Source: Novosphingobium album (ex Liu et al. 2023) (GTDB lineage Bacteria; Pseudomonadota; Alphaproteobacteria; Sphingomonadales; Sphingomonadaceae). Taken from it: 64,000 nucleotides of DNA. The position numbers were made by a program, and so were the translations under genes. Of the stretch, positions 8,564 through 17,849 are shown piece after piece (position 1 is the first letter of the stretch; every line of letters starts with the position of its first letter). The stretch spans positions 124,001 through 188,000 of the forward strand of contig NZ_JARESE010000015.1 of NCBI RefSeq assembly GCF_029076845.1, read 5' to 3'. The notes under the pieces are model-generated. The model saw only the letters and a list, made by a program, of their open reading frames with translations. It did not search any database and was not told the origin of the DNA.

Positions 8564-10138
8564 TCAGGCGTGGTGGAGCACGGGCGCGTCCGGTGTCACC
8601 GCGTACTTGGCCAGTGTCGTGATCTTGCCGCCCGGCTTTTCCACCTGGTCCATCACCTTGACCGAGGTGGTCCACTCTTTCGCGGTGATGTCGAACAGCT
8701 GGTAGCCGCGCCGGTCGGTATAAAGGGCGAAGTGCGGGTTGTTGCGCATCATGTGCTCCAGCCCGGCTTCGCCCTTGCCGTTGCCGTTCGAGGTGATCGA
8801 GGCGGCCTGGAATTCGACCGCGACCTTGCGGCCGTCCGGTCGATCGTCGCTTTCGGGCACCGAGCCGACGAGGTGGCGGTGATGGTCGCCCGTGGCGATG
8901 ATCACGTTCGTCAGGTCGTGCTTGCGGATCGATTCGATCAGCCGCGCGCGCGCCGGGCGGTATCCGTCCCACAGGTCGGTGGCGAAGCGGGCTTCGGCCG
9001 CGTCGCTGGCGCGGAAGTCCACCGGCATGACGATGACCTGCTGGGCCAGCAGGTTCCATGTCGCCTGGTTGCCCAGCCCGGCGTCCAGCCACGCTTCCTG
9101 CGCCTTGCCCAGCATCTCGGGCGCGTTGTGCGCCTGCGTGGGACAAGGCGTGATCTTGCCGTCGTTGCACGGCTGGTCAGATCGGTAGGAACGCGTGTCG
9201 AGCACATGGGTGCGCAGCAGCCGGCCATAATCGAGGCGGCGATAGGCGGTCAGCCCGCCGGTCGTGGGGAACTGCGCCTTGCGCACCGGCATATGTTCGT
9301 ACCACGCCTGCAGGCCCGCATAGCGGCGCAGGGCGAAGATCGCCGGGCTGGTGCCGTCCTGGTCGAAATCGCCGGCCCAGTTGTTGTCGATCTCGTGATC
9401 GTCGAACGAGGCGGCGAAAGCGCAAGCCGCATGGGCCGCCTGCAAGGCCGGATCGCTCTTGTACTGGGCGTAGCGCCGGCGGTAATCCTCGATGCTGTAG
9501 ATCTCGTTGCCGATATGCTGGCGCACTGGCGTCCAGGTGGCGGCGGCCTGTCCCGGCGGGGTGCCGGCGCCTTCGTAGATATAGTCGCCATAGTGGAAGA
9601 TCAGGTCGAGGTCGGGCTCGTCGGCCAGATGCGCCCAGGCGTCGTAGAAGCCCATCTCGTAATGCTGGCAGCCGGCCACGCCGATGCGCAGCCGCTGCGC
9701 CAGGGCATCGCGGGCCGGGGCGGTGCGGGCCATGCCGACCGGGCTGACGTCCGAGCCGGCGACGGCGAAGCGGTACCAGTAGGGGCGATGCGGCTGCAGC
9801 CCTTCGACCTCGACGTGCACCGAATGGGCCAGTTCGGGCAGGGCCATCGTTTCGCCCTTGCGGACGACACGCGCGAAGCCTTCATCCTCGGCCACTTCCC
9901 AGCGCACCGGCACATGCGCGGTGGGCATCCCGCCATGTTCCTCAAGCGGGCGCGGCGCCAGCCGGGTCCAGATCACGAAGCCATCGGGCCAGGGGTCGCC
10001 GGCCGCGACTCCCAGGGTGAACGGATTGGCGCCCAGCGCCTGCGCGAACAGCGGCGTGCGGGCAAAGCCCGCCAGCAAGGCGATGCCGCCGGCGGCCTTG
10101 ATGAGATCGCGGCGATCCATGCGAATGATCGGTTTCAT
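8564..10138 (-). CDS. phoD: PhoD-type alkaline phosphatase/phosphodiesterase, Tat-exported
   Basis: A 524-residue protein with a twin-arginine signal (MDRRDLIKAAGG) followed by an N-terminal beta domain and the PhoD metallophosphoesterase domain. The visible signature elements are HYGDYIYEG, DDHEIDNN, DTRSYRSD and ATGDHH, which ligate the Ca/Fe centre. PhoD enzymes release phosphate from mono- and diesters outside the cytoplasm. The start at 10138 is chosen over an upstream ATG at 10156 because an AGGA ribosome site sits six bases before it. It is followed on the same strand by the phosphodiesterase/receptor group, which suggests a shared organophosphate theme. Confidence 0.86.
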   Translation of the reverse strand: MKPIIRMDRRDLIKAAGGIALLAGFARTPLFAQALGANPFTLGVAAGDPWPDGFVIWTRLAPRPLEEHGGMPTAHVPVRWEVAEDEGFARVVRKGETMALPELAHSVHVEVEGLQPHRPYWYRFAVAGSDVSPVGMARTAPARDALAQRLRIGVAGCQHYEMGFYDAWAHLADEPDLDLIFHYGDYIYEGAGTPPGQAAATWTPVRQHIGNEIYSIEDYRRRYAQYKSDPALQAAHAACAFAASFDDHEIDNNWAGDFDQDGTSPAIFALRRYAGLQAWYEHMPVRKAQFPTTGGLTAYRRLDYGRLLRTHVLDTRSYRSDQPCNDGKITPCPTQAHNAPEMLGKAQEAWLDAGLGNQATWNLLAQQVIVMPVDFRASDAAEARFATDLWDGYRPARARLIESIRKHDLTNVIIATGDHHRHLVGSVPESDDRPDGRKVAVEFQAASITSNGNGKGEAGLEHMMRNNPHFALYTDRRGYQLFDITAKEWTTSVKVMDQVEKPGGKITTLAKYAVTPDAPVLHHA

Positions 10139-10252
10139 GTTCCTGCACCTGTCCATGCGTGGGAAATGGGAAAGGGAGCGCCGTGGCCGGCCCTGCGCGG
10201 AAAAGGCTGTGCCACCCGCGCATGACCGGCCAAAGGCAGGAGGGGGACGGCG

Positions 10253-11200
10253 TCAGTCCTGCGTTCCGGCCCGCAGGCCCGCTTGCCTGAGGAAGCCGAT
10301 CAGCCCCTCGGGATCGTTGGTGAAGATGGCATCGACGCCGCGATCGGCATATGCGCGCCAGTCTTCCGGCTTGTCGGCCACGCCGGAAAACACCAGCACG
10401 CCGGCCGCGCGCAACCGGCGCACGCCGGCCGCATCGATCTCGTCATGGTCGAGCACGATGCACGTGGCATGGTGCTGGCGCAGCATGGCAAGGTAGTCGC
10501 GGGTCTGCTGCGGCACGCCCAGCAGGCACGTGCGGATGCGCGGGTTGATCGCGTGCAGCGCATCGATCGTGCGGAAGTCGAAGGATTGCAGGACAAGCCT
10601 GTCCTCCAGCCCATGTTCGCGCACGGCCGCGTCGATCAGCGTGGCGAACTTGACCGGGTCGATGTCCGCGCCCCTGGGAATCTTGGTTTCGGCGAAGAAC
10701 CGCGCGTCGCTGCCCCGGAATGTGCGCAGCACTTCGTCCAGCGTGGGGATGCGCGCGCCCGGAACGGCAACATGGCGTGCTCCGGCATAGGCCGGCCGCG
10801 CGCCCGATCCGCAATCGAACTTCTGCGTCTGCGCGAAAGTCAGCGCGCGGATCGGGCCGGGGACCAAGCCCGATCCGGCATCGGGCGTGCAGAAGTCCGG
10901 GTTGATGTTCGCGTCGTGATGAATGACGACCCGGTCATCGGCGGTCATCTCCATGTCGAATTCCAGGTATTCGGCGTGGAGATCGGCGGCGTGGCGGAAG
11001 GCGGGCATGGTGTTTTCCGGGCGCACCATCGCGCCGCCGCGATGGGCGATGACCATGATCGGCGGAGCGGCCGGCGCGGCTTGGCCCGCGCCGGCATCGT
11101 CCCGGGCGAAGCCGTGGCCGGCGGCCAGCAGCGCGGCCGCCGCCGCCAGCCCCGCCGTCAGATGACGGCGGCAGGCGCGTGATTGCGTGATTTTCCTCAT
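10253..11200 (-). CDS. Secreted glycerophosphodiester phosphodiesterase
   Basis: A 315-residue exported enzyme with a signal peptide at 1-32. The GDPD TIM-barrel follows, with the catalytic/metal set visible: H53-R54 in IAHRGG, E62 in PENT, E80 and D82 in YLEFDM, and H95 in VIHHDA. It hydrolyses glycerophosphodiesters from phospholipid breakdown to glycerol 3-phosphate plus an alcohol. It lies 14 bp downstream of an STN-type TonB receptor gene on the same strand, so the two are almost certainly co-transcribed. This suggests the receptor imports a phosphodiester or its products. Confidence 0.87.
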   Translation of the reverse strand: MRKITQSRACRRHLTAGLAAAAALLAAGHGFARDDAGAGQAAPAAPPIMVIAHRGGAMVRPENTMPAFRHAADLHAEYLEFDMEMTADDRVVIHHDANINPDFCTPDAGSGLVPGPIRALTFAQTQKFDCGSGARPAYAGARHVAVPGARIPTLDEVLRTFRGSDARFFAETKIPRGADIDPVKFATLIDAAVREHGLEDRLVLQSFDFRTIDALHAINPRIRTCLLGVPQQTRDYLAMLRQHHATCIVLDHDEIDAAGVRRLRAAGVLVFSGVADKPEDWRAYADRGVDAIFTNDPEGLIGFLRQAGLRAGTQD

Positions 11201-11214
11201 GACGCGGCCCTTCC

Positions 11215-14200
11215 TCAGAACTTGAAGTTGACGTTGCCGAAGAAGTAGCGGCCATAGACGTCATAGACGCCGCCACCGCCCTGGTAATACGTCCGCGGCC
11301 GGTAAGGCGGCTGGACATCGAACAGGTTGTTGATACCGATGCGAAGCGTGACGTTCTCGTTCATGTGCCAGCCCACGTTCAGGTCGTTGTAGATCCTGGC
11401 GGGCAGGTCGTTCTTCTCGTAAGCCTCGTCCGACACGTTGGTGTAGTTGACGGCGCTGCCCCAGAAGCGCGTGTTCAGCCCGATGTCCCAATCGCCGATG
11501 TCATAGCTGGCGAACAGGTTGGCCCGGATGCGCGGGTTCTGGTAGCCGCCGTCATAGATGATCCGGCTGGTGTCCACGCCCGGCAGGGTCGTGGTCTCGA
11601 ACTTCAGCAGATAAGTCGCGCGCAAGGCCAGGTTGATGCGGCCCGCCCCAAGGTTCGAACGGTAGTTCGCGCCGATGTCGATGCCCTTGGCCTCGGATTC
11701 GGACACGTTCATGTAGCTGGTGTCGACGCCTTCGGCATAGCCTCTGGAATCGCGCTCGATCCGGTCGCAGAACTGGTTTTCGGTGGTGGGCAGGTCCACG
11801 CACAGGTTCAGGATGTCCTGCTGGGCGATCGCGGCGATCATGTTGTCCAGCGTGATGTTCCAGTAATCGACCGTCAGGTCGAAGCCGGGCAGGAAGCGCG
11901 GCTGCCAGACGAGGCCGGCGGTCAGGCTGTTCGAGGTTTCGGGCGTCACGTCCATGCTGCCGCCGGTGACGACATAGCCGGTGCCGATCTCGCTGGGCAG
12001 ATAAGGCGTGGCGACGCCCAGCTGTTTCATCAGCGCCGCGCAGTTCGCCTCGCGCGTGGGGTTGGCGTTGTAGGTCGTCTGCAGGCAGGCATCGCGCACG
12101 CCGATTTCCTGGACCGCGCGCGAGGAATAGCGCTCGCCGAAGTTGGGCACGCGCACGCTGCGTGATCGCACGACCCGCAACGTCAATTGCGAGAACGGCA
12201 TCCAGGTGCCGCCGGCCTTCCAGGTGTTGGTCGAGGCGAAATCGCTGTAGTCCGAATAGCGATAGGCGCCTTCCAGCGTCAGCCGGTGGACGAAGGGCAG
12301 ATCGCGCAGCACCGGTACCACCAGCTCGCCATAGACTTCCGACACGTCGTTCGACGCGCGCAGCTCGGGCTCGTAAGGCGCCCAGGTGCCGAGGTGCGAC
12401 AATTCCTTTTCCGGCGGCGCGGCGCCGTTGTCGTCCACGTTGTGGATCGCTTCGCGGCGATGCTCGAAGCCGACGACGGCCTGGATGTCGCCGGCGGGCA
12501 GCGAGAACGGGCTGCCGTTGATGCTGGCGCCATAGATCGTCTGGGTCTGCTCGCGGTGCTTGCGCCGTGTCGCCATCATCCAGCCGCGCTGCTCGGCGGT
12601 CAGCGGGTCTTCGCTGAAGATGTTGAACGGCACGCAGCCGATCGCCCGGGCCGCCTGATCGCGGCAGACGGGCTGGCCGGTGACGGGATCGGCGATGACA
12701 TCGCGCGCGGCAATCAGCCGCGATGCGATCGGTACGTTGTCCGCGTGGATATCGTTGGTGCTGCGGCCATATTGCCAGAAGGCTTCCCATTCGAACCCGC
12801 CGGGCAACTGGCCATTGACGCCGGTGCTGACCGTCAGGCTCTGGCGGTCGCTATAGTCGGTCATCTGGCCGAAGTTCTCATAGCTGCGGCGGACCGGAGT
12901 GGATGTCAGGCCATTGCCGACCATGATCTGGCGAAAGGAATCGGGCAGGTAGGGATTGTCGAGATAGGCGGTGGCGCCGCCCGCGCCGTTCAGCCAGGTC
13001 AGGCGGTCATCGTCGCGATAGGGGCGGCGATAGGCATCGTATTTCGAGCGGCCGTAATCGACGCGGAAGTTGTAGCTGACCCAATCGGCCAGCTTGTAAT
13101 CGAAGCGGCCGATGAAGGCATAGCTTTCGATCGGCGCGATCAGGAAGTCGCTCCAGTACTGGCTTTGCGGAAAGCCGCCGTCACCGCCATCGCGCGAGGT
13201 GCCGCAACCCGAGATGCAGCCATTGGCGTATTGCCCCAGATAGGCCGAGCCATCGGGCGCCAGCAGATAGGTCTTGCCGCCGACATAGATGTTGGCGTTG
13301 GGCTGCAGGTACATGTTCGTCATGTGATACCGGATCGTCCGGTCGGGGATGCCGTCCTTGGGGCCGGTGCTGGCGGGATTGGTCTGGTAGCTGACCAGAG
13401 TATCCTTGGAGAAACGCTGGTAGAAGTAGATCGGATCGTTCTTCATCCAGGTGCCGCCGATCGTGATCGAGCCGCGATCGTCCGCAAACTTCGTGCCGGC
13501 GACGAGCGAGACTTGCGACTTGCTGCCGCCGCCATGCTGGGTGGTGCCGGTCGTCGCGGAGATGTCCAGCCCTTCGAAATTGGTGCGGGTGATGATGTTG
13601 GCCGCGCCCGTCACCGCGTCCGCGCCATAGATCGCGGCGGCGCCGCCGGTGACGATCTCGATGCGTTCGATCATGCCGGACGGGATCATGTTGATATCGA
13701 CGGCGGACGACGAAGCCGCGCCGGACACCCGGCGCCGGCCGTCGACCAGCGTCAGCGAACGGCTGACGCCCATGTTGCGCAGCTCGATCGTGGCCATGCC
13801 GCCGTCATACTGGCCTTCGGGCGCGCTGTTGTAGGGGCCGTTGCCGGGCCCCACGGCCACGTCGCGCAGGATGGTTTCGTAAGCGGAGGTGTTGCCCGCC
13901 TTCATCGCGCTTTCCATGCTGACGATGCCGATCGGCATGGCCGATTCCAGTTCGGGCCGGGCAATGCGCGATCCGGTGACGGTGATGGTTTCGGCAACGT
14001 TCTCCTCCTCGGGCGCCGCGTTCGCGCCGAGAATGGCCACTTGCCCGTCGAAGGAGCGCACGGTCAGCCCGGTTCCCGCCAGCAGCCGGTCCAGCGCTTC
14101 GCGCACGTCCTGGTTGCCCTGGACCGCGTTGGTCGTGCGTCCCTGGCCATCGCGCCCCGCGAGAGTGACCTGGATCCCGGCTTGCCGCGCGAATTCGCGC

Positions 14201-14328
14201 ACCCCGCTCGATGCGGCCTGCGCGGGAATCGCGAAGTTGCGCATTTGCGCTTGCGCCACGGCGGGAAGGCAGGTGGCCACCGCGACGGCCATCACGGAAG
14301 CAGACAGTCGCGAGAAGGAAGAATGCAT
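11215..14328 (-). CDS. STN-domain TonB-dependent receptor (FecA-like transducer)
   Basis: A 1037-residue outer-membrane receptor. The signal peptide is 1-28 and the secretin/TonB N-terminal signalling (STN) domain about 30-101. The TonB box region is AETITVTGSR (112-121), the plug follows to about 250, and a 22-strand barrel ends VYGRYFFGNVNFKF. The STN domain marks it as a transducer that reports ligand binding to an inner-membrane FecR protein; fecR- and sigma-like genes lie directly upstream. Large loops with paired cysteines (CISGCG) resemble sphingomonad receptors for complex substrates. The adjacent glycerophosphodiesterase is the best clue to ligand class. Confidence 0.9.
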   Translation of the reverse strand: MHSSFSRLSASVMAVAVATCLPAVAQAQMRNFAIPAQAASSGVREFARQAGIQVTLAGRDGQGRTTNAVQGNQDVREALDRLLAGTGLTVRSFDGQVAILGANAAPEEENVAETITVTGSRIARPELESAMPIGIVSMESAMKAGNTSAYETILRDVAVGPGNGPYNSAPEGQYDGGMATIELRNMGVSRSLTLVDGRRRVSGAASSSAVDINMIPSGMIERIEIVTGGAAAIYGADAVTGAANIITRTNFEGLDISATTGTTQHGGGSKSQVSLVAGTKFADDRGSITIGGTWMKNDPIYFYQRFSKDTLVSYQTNPASTGPKDGIPDRTIRYHMTNMYLQPNANIYVGGKTYLLAPDGSAYLGQYANGCISGCGTSRDGGDGGFPQSQYWSDFLIAPIESYAFIGRFDYKLADWVSYNFRVDYGRSKYDAYRRPYRDDDRLTWLNGAGGATAYLDNPYLPDSFRQIMVGNGLTSTPVRRSYENFGQMTDYSDRQSLTVSTGVNGQLPGGFEWEAFWQYGRSTNDIHADNVPIASRLIAARDVIADPVTGQPVCRDQAARAIGCVPFNIFSEDPLTAEQRGWMMATRRKHREQTQTIYGASINGSPFSLPAGDIQAVVGFEHRREAIHNVDDNGAAPPEKELSHLGTWAPYEPELRASNDVSEVYGELVVPVLRDLPFVHRLTLEGAYRYSDYSDFASTNTWKAGGTWMPFSQLTLRVVRSRSVRVPNFGERYSSRAVQEIGVRDACLQTTYNANPTREANCAALMKQLGVATPYLPSEIGTGYVVTGGSMDVTPETSNSLTAGLVWQPRFLPGFDLTVDYWNITLDNMIAAIAQQDILNLCVDLPTTENQFCDRIERDSRGYAEGVDTSYMNVSESEAKGIDIGANYRSNLGAGRINLALRATYLLKFETTTLPGVDTSRIIYDGGYQNPRIRANLFASYDIGDWDIGLNTRFWGSAVNYTNVSDEAYEKNDLPARIYNDLNVGWHMNENVTLRIGINNLFDVQPPYRPRTYYQGGGGVYDVYGRYFFGNVNFKF

Positions 14329-14342
14329 TCGGATTACCCCTG

Positions 14343-14361
14343 TGTTCGATGTCTTCGAACA
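14343..14361. promoter_or_regulatory. 7-bp inverted repeat just upstream of the TonB receptor start
   Basis: TGTTCGA (14343-14349) and TCGAACA (14355-14361) form an exact inverted repeat with a 5-bp spacer, 15 bases before the receptor ATG, in a short AT-rich gap of 93 bp. It could be an operator or a leader hairpin controlling receptor translation. No assignment is possible from sequence alone. Confidence 0.35.
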
Positions 14362-14421
14362 TATTGACGGGGCAAATCCACTTTCGGATCAAAGCAAAAA
14401 AATTAATGTTCAGCGGCAATT

Positions 14422-15459
14422 CTATTTCATTTTTATTACAATAGTGCCGTTTTCGCGGGAGATATGGCCACCCGATATTGCGGCGGCGGCCTGGGCGAAC
14501 TGTTCGGGATTATTGGCCCGGTACAAGCCGATGATCCTGATGTTGCCGATCTCCGGGTCGGCAATGATGATCTTGGTGCTGTTGACCCGGTTGAAGCGGA
14601 CGACGGCCGATCGGATCGGCACGTTGTCGAGCGAGATCTGCGCCAGTTCGGGCGGTGGCAAGCGCGGCGCGGTGGAGGCCGTGGGTTCGGGCCCGCCCCG
14701 GTTCGGCCCCGGATCGAGCGTCACCGTGCCGCCCGCGTGCAGCAGGACCGCCTGGTCGCGCTCGTCATGCGGCCAGACCAGCACGCTGCCTTCGCGCACT
14801 TTCACCATGCCGCCGGTCAGGCCCACGCGCCGGACCGAATAGACCGTGCCGGTCGCCTGCGCATAGACGTCGCCCGATTGCACGACGAAGGGCCGGGCCT
14901 TGTCCTTGGCGACCTTGAAGGTGGCTTCGCCGCGCAGCAGCTTGATCCGGCGGATATTGTCCGACAGCACGACCTGGATCTGCGCGTCTTCGCGCAGCGT
15001 GGCGACAGAGCCGTCCTTGAGCTGCACCACCTGCTCGGCGGCGGCCAGTTCGCTCTGCCGGAAGGGGGCCAGCACCGGCACGCCCATCGCCACCAGCGCC
15101 GCTACCGACACGGTCAGCGCGGCGCCGGTGGCAACGGCCCTTGCGCTCCAGCGGAACAGGCCCCCGCGCAAGGGGGCCGGCTCGACTGCCTCCTGCCCAT
15201 GGCCGTTGTCGTTGTCCGAAGCGGGCGCCGGGGACGCGGGCCTTGGCGAAGCCGGCGGCGAATGCGCCTCGATCACGGCCTCTTCCGTCGCGCGCAGCCA
15301 CGCGCGCGCGCGCGCGAAGGCCCCGCGATGGCGCCTGTCCGCCGCCAGCCAAGCTTCCAGTTCGGCGCGGTTCGCGGGCGTCATCTCCCCATGCGCCGCT
15401 TCCACCGCCCACCTGGCAGCCTGATCGTTGATGCTGTTAGCGGGGCCGGTGCGTGCCAA
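14422..15459 (-). CDS. FecR-family anti-sigma/sigma-regulator
   Basis: A 345-residue FecR-type protein. The cytoplasmic N-terminal domain (about 10-65, with the typical AARWAVEAAHG and AELEAWLAAD) binds the sigma factor, and one transmembrane helix lies at ~107-131. The periplasmic FecR domain (about 145-240) is followed by an STN-like C-terminal segment that contacts the receptor. The start appears to be TTG, overlapping the sigma gene by 23 bp, with AAGAAGG upstream; no ATG is available before residue 26. It sits between the sigma gene and the STN receptor, as expected for a three-part cell-surface signalling system. Confidence 0.85.
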   Translation of the reverse strand: MARTGPANSINDQAARWAVEAAHGEMTPANRAELEAWLAADRRHRGAFARARAWLRATEEAVIEAHSPPASPRPASPAPASDNDNGHGQEAVEPAPLRGGLFRWSARAVATGAALTVSVAALVAMGVPVLAPFRQSELAAAEQVVQLKDGSVATLREDAQIQVVLSDNIRRIKLLRGEATFKVAKDKARPFVVQSGDVYAQATGTVYSVRRVGLTGGMVKVREGSVLVWPHDERDQAVLLHAGGTVTLDPGPNRGGPEPTASTAPRLPPPELAQISLDNVPIRSAVVRFNRVNSTKIIIADPEIGNIRIIGLYRANNPEQFAQAAAAISGGHISRENGTIVIKMK

Positions 15460-16036
15460 TCACTTCCACCTTCTTGTCATTCGCCTCTCGTTCGTCGTCG
15501 TCACCATCCATGCGCGCGTCCTGCTCCGCCATTGTCTGCATGATCTTGCGCAGGCCGCGCACCAGGTAATTCTTCACGTCGTTCTCGCTCACTCCCAGGC
15601 GTTCGGCGGTTTCCTTGCGCGAAAGGCCTTCAATGCGTCGCAGTTCGATCACCTTGCGGTAGGTATCGGACAGTCTGGCCAGCAGCCCGTCCACCCGTTC
15701 GAGCTCCTGGCACGCCTCCAGCGCCCGATCGGCGGAGGGTTTACCATCTATGACGTTCGACCATTCGATTTGGGTCATCGAAGTGAAATTAATAATGCCG
15801 GCACGGCGCATCATGTCGGTCGCCACGGCGTTGACCGTCCGGTGGAAATAGCCGGCGGGATTGTCGATGTGATCGACCGAGGCCAGGCTGGCGATGCGGC
15901 AATAGGCCTCCTGGATCACATCCTCGATGTCGATCACATGGTGCCAGCGGCGCGACAGCCAGTTGCGGATGCGCCCTTCGTGCGGGACGATCTCCCTGGC
16001 GATCCAGGCGGCGATTATGTCGCTCTCATCGTCCAT
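15437..16036 (-). CDS. ECF-type RNA polymerase sigma factor (FecI-like)
   Basis: A 199-residue sigma-70-family protein with region 2 at about 25-80 (DIEDVIQEAYCRIAS) and region 4 at about 115-165, including the helix-turn-helix LSRKETAERLGVSENDVKNY. The short acidic/basic tail overlaps the FecR start. It should direct transcription of the receptor gene when FecR is triggered by the STN receptor. First gene of the minus-strand sigma-fecR-receptor-GDPD group. Confidence 0.86.
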   Translation of the reverse strand: MDDESDIIAAWIAREIVPHEGRIRNWLSRRWHHVIDIEDVIQEAYCRIASLASVDHIDNPAGYFHRTVNAVATDMMRRAGIINFTSMTQIEWSNVIDGKPSADRALEACQELERVDGLLARLSDTYRKVIELRRIEGLSRKETAERLGVSENDVKNYLVRGLRKIMQTMAEQDARMDGDDDEREANDKKVEVIGTHRPR

Positions 16037-16229
16037 TCGACGCAGCCGTTCAGGTTCCCGGGGGTGGCCGCCCGCCGAATCGCGGGCGGATGAGGTGGCG
16101 CCGCCAAAGACAATCCTCGTGACAGGCTCATGACGGTCAGCCGTCAGGGGGAGCTTCCTCCGGCCCGATTTCGGCTCCCGTTCAGCCTTGCCCCGGCCCG
16201 GTGGACAAAAGAGACAAGCGCAAACGGAA

Positions 16230-16260
16230 AGGCCCCCGCTTCCCGAGGAAGCGAGGGCCT
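16230..16260 (-). terminator. Intrinsic terminator after rplI
   Basis: Read on the minus strand, AGGCCCTCGCTTCC pairs with the downstream arm GGAAGCGGGGGCCT (one mismatch, tight loop) and is followed by a T-rich tract TTTCCGTTT. It lies about 30 bp past the rplI stop and ends the rpsF-rpsR-rplI operon. Confidence 0.7.
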
Positions 16261-16288
16261 GAATTTCCCGGGTTGGGGGAAGCGAAGC

Positions 16289-16885
16289 TCAGGCTTGCGC
16301 TTCGCCTTCCGCTTCCTCGTCGTCGGCGGCGATCGTGCCGGGCTCGGCATTGGGATCGAACGCTTCGACGAAGCCGGCGGTATCCTGTTCGAACATTGCG
16401 GCCATGACGTCGACACCCTGCGACTGCAGGTCCGCCTCGTCGGGCGAGCGGGCGACGTTGACCTTGACGTTCACCGAGACTTCCGGGTGCAGGTTCACGC
16501 GCACGTCGAACACGCCGATCGTCTTGATCGGGCGTTCCAGCACGATCATGTGCTTGGCGACGCCCGCGCCGTCGGCATTGAGCGCATCGACGATGTCGCG
16601 CACCGAAACCGAGCCGTAAAGCTGGCCCGAGTTCGACGAGGCGCGGATCAGGACGACCTGCTTGCCATCGACGTTCTGCGAGTGCTTTTCGGCATCGCTG
16701 CGGCGTTCGGCGTTGTCGGCCTCGATCCGGGAGCGGTTGGCCTCGAAGACCTTCTTGTTGGTTTCGTTGGCGCGTAGCGCCTTCTTGTTCGGCAGCAGAT
16801 AGTTGCGCGCGTAGCCGTCCTTGACGGAAACGACGTCGCCGATGGCGCCGAGCTTCTCGATGCGTTCGAGGAGGATGATGTCCAT
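16289..16885 (-). CDS. rplI: 50S ribosomal protein L9
   Basis: A 198-residue L9 with the intact N-terminal rRNA-binding domain (MDIILLERIEKLGAIGDVVSVKDGYARNYL begins here; key glycines and YARNYLLP visible), a connecting helix and a C-terminal domain. It is longer than the ~150-residue E. coli protein because of an acidic tail (DDEEAEGEAQA), which is common in alphaproteobacteria. It is last in the rpsF-rpsR-rplI operon. Confidence 0.97.
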   Translation of the reverse strand: MDIILLERIEKLGAIGDVVSVKDGYARNYLLPNKKALRANETNKKVFEANRSRIEADNAERRSDAEKHSQNVDGKQVVLIRASSNSGQLYGSVSVRDIVDALNADGAGVAKHMIVLERPIKTIGVFDVRVNLHPEVSVNVKVNVARSPDEADLQSQGVDVMAAMFEQDTAGFVEAFDPNAEPGTIAADDEEAEGEAQA

Positions 16886-16899
16886 GGGGCTAGCCTCCC

Positions 16900-17124
16900 T
16901 TACTTGACGATGTAGGGCAGCAGGCCGATGTGCCGGGCGCGCTTGATCGCCTGGCTCAGCTCACGCTGCTTCTTGGCCGAAACGGCCGTGATGCGGCTGG
17001 GAACGATCTTGCCGCGCTCGGACATGAAGCCCTGCAGCAGACGCACGTCCTTGTAATCGATCTGCGGCGCGTTCTTGCCCGAAAACGGGCAGGACTTGCG
17101 GCGGCGGAAGAATGCACGGGCCAT
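16900..17124 (-). CDS. rpsR: 30S ribosomal protein S18
   Basis: A 74-residue S18 with the basic N-terminus [16 protein letters not shown] and the conserved IDYKDVRLL and RHIGLLPY motifs. It lies between rpsF (3-bp gap) and rplI (14-bp gap), the standard bacterial order. S18 pairs with S6 on the platform of the 30S subunit. Confidence 0.98.
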   Translation of the reverse strand: MARAFFRRRKSCPFSGKNAPQIDYKDVRLLQGFMSERGKIVPSRITAVSAKKQRELSQAIKRARHIGLLPYIVK

Positions 17125-17127
17125 GGA

Positions 17128-17490
17128 TCAGTTCCCCTCACGTTCGCGGCGACGGCTGCGGTCGCGGTCGGTCTTGCGCATCATCACCGAGGGGCCGGCC
17201 TCGTGCTCGTCGACGCGGATCGTCATCCAGCGGATCACGTCCTCGTTGATCGAGGTCTGGCGCTCCAGCTCGGCGACGGTGTCGCCCGAAGCCTCGATGT
17301 TGAGCATCACGAAATGCGCCTTGCGGTTGCGCTTGATCTTGTAGGCGAGATTCTTGAGGCCCCAGGTCTCGGTCTTCAGGACCTTGCCTTCATGGGTCTC
17401 GACGATCTCGGTCGCGGTGGCGGCCAGAGCGTCAACCTGGCTCTGGCTCAGATCCTGGCGCGCCAGGAACACGTGCTCATAAAGCGGCAC
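17128..17490 (-). CDS. rpsF: 30S ribosomal protein S6
   Basis: A 120-residue S6, first gene of the operon. The start is a GTG at 17490 (reads [15 protein letters not shown] when initiated), chosen because AAGGAAG lies just upstream and the family N-terminus aligns there. An in-frame extension further upstream looks non-coding. The tail is highly basic ([12 protein letters not shown]). Confidence 0.96.
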   Translation of the reverse strand: MPLYEHVFLARQDLSQSQVDALAATATEIVETHEGKVLKTETWGLKNLAYKIKRNRKAHFVMLNIEASGDTVAELERQTSINEDVIRWMTIRVDEHEAGPSVMMRKTDRDRSRRREREGN

Positions 17491-17849
17491 GGCAGCTTCC
17501 TTTTCTCTATCCAACCGATCGCTGGCTGATCCGCACCATTGCGGGGCCCCTCCGGCTTTCTTTCCTTTTTTACGCACGCCGTGGCGCACGCGAAGGGGCG
17601 CCCATAACGGATTGCGCGCGAAACGCAAGGGCGCACCGGCAGCGGGAGGCCGCGCGTCGGGCTTTGACAGCGGCGCCTTCAGGGCGCACTGCGCCGCGAC
17701 AAGCGTGCGCCGCTTTCCCGCGATACCCGCAAAGTCGCGACGGGAACAGGGCCAGGGCGCGGTTGATCGAACGGTTCGGGGGGCAAGGCGCCGCCGGGTC
17801 TTTCCGCCATGTCCCCGGCACGGGGGCGATATCTGCGCCGCGAGTCCCT
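17491..17849. other. 359-bp divergent intergenic region, rpsF / ribosomal oxygenase
   Basis: The stretch holds no convincing gene. It must carry the leader and promoter of the ribosomal-protein operon (minus strand) and of the oxygenase gene (plus strand). A T-rich tract (17563-17571) and an AAGGAAG ribosome site for rpsF are visible. Confidence 0.6.
17601..17628 (-). promoter_or_regulatory. Possible promoter of rpsF-rpsR-rplI
   Basis: On the minus strand TTGCGT (17623-17628) and TATGGG (17601-17606) are spaced 16 bp, a weak match to housekeeping promoter hexamers, about 110 bp upstream of the rpsF start. Pattern only. Confidence 0.3.

Noticed and set aside
12187..14367. 726-codon open frame opposite the STN receptor
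   Set aside because: It is antisense to a recognised receptor and shows no domain, signal peptide or ribosome site.
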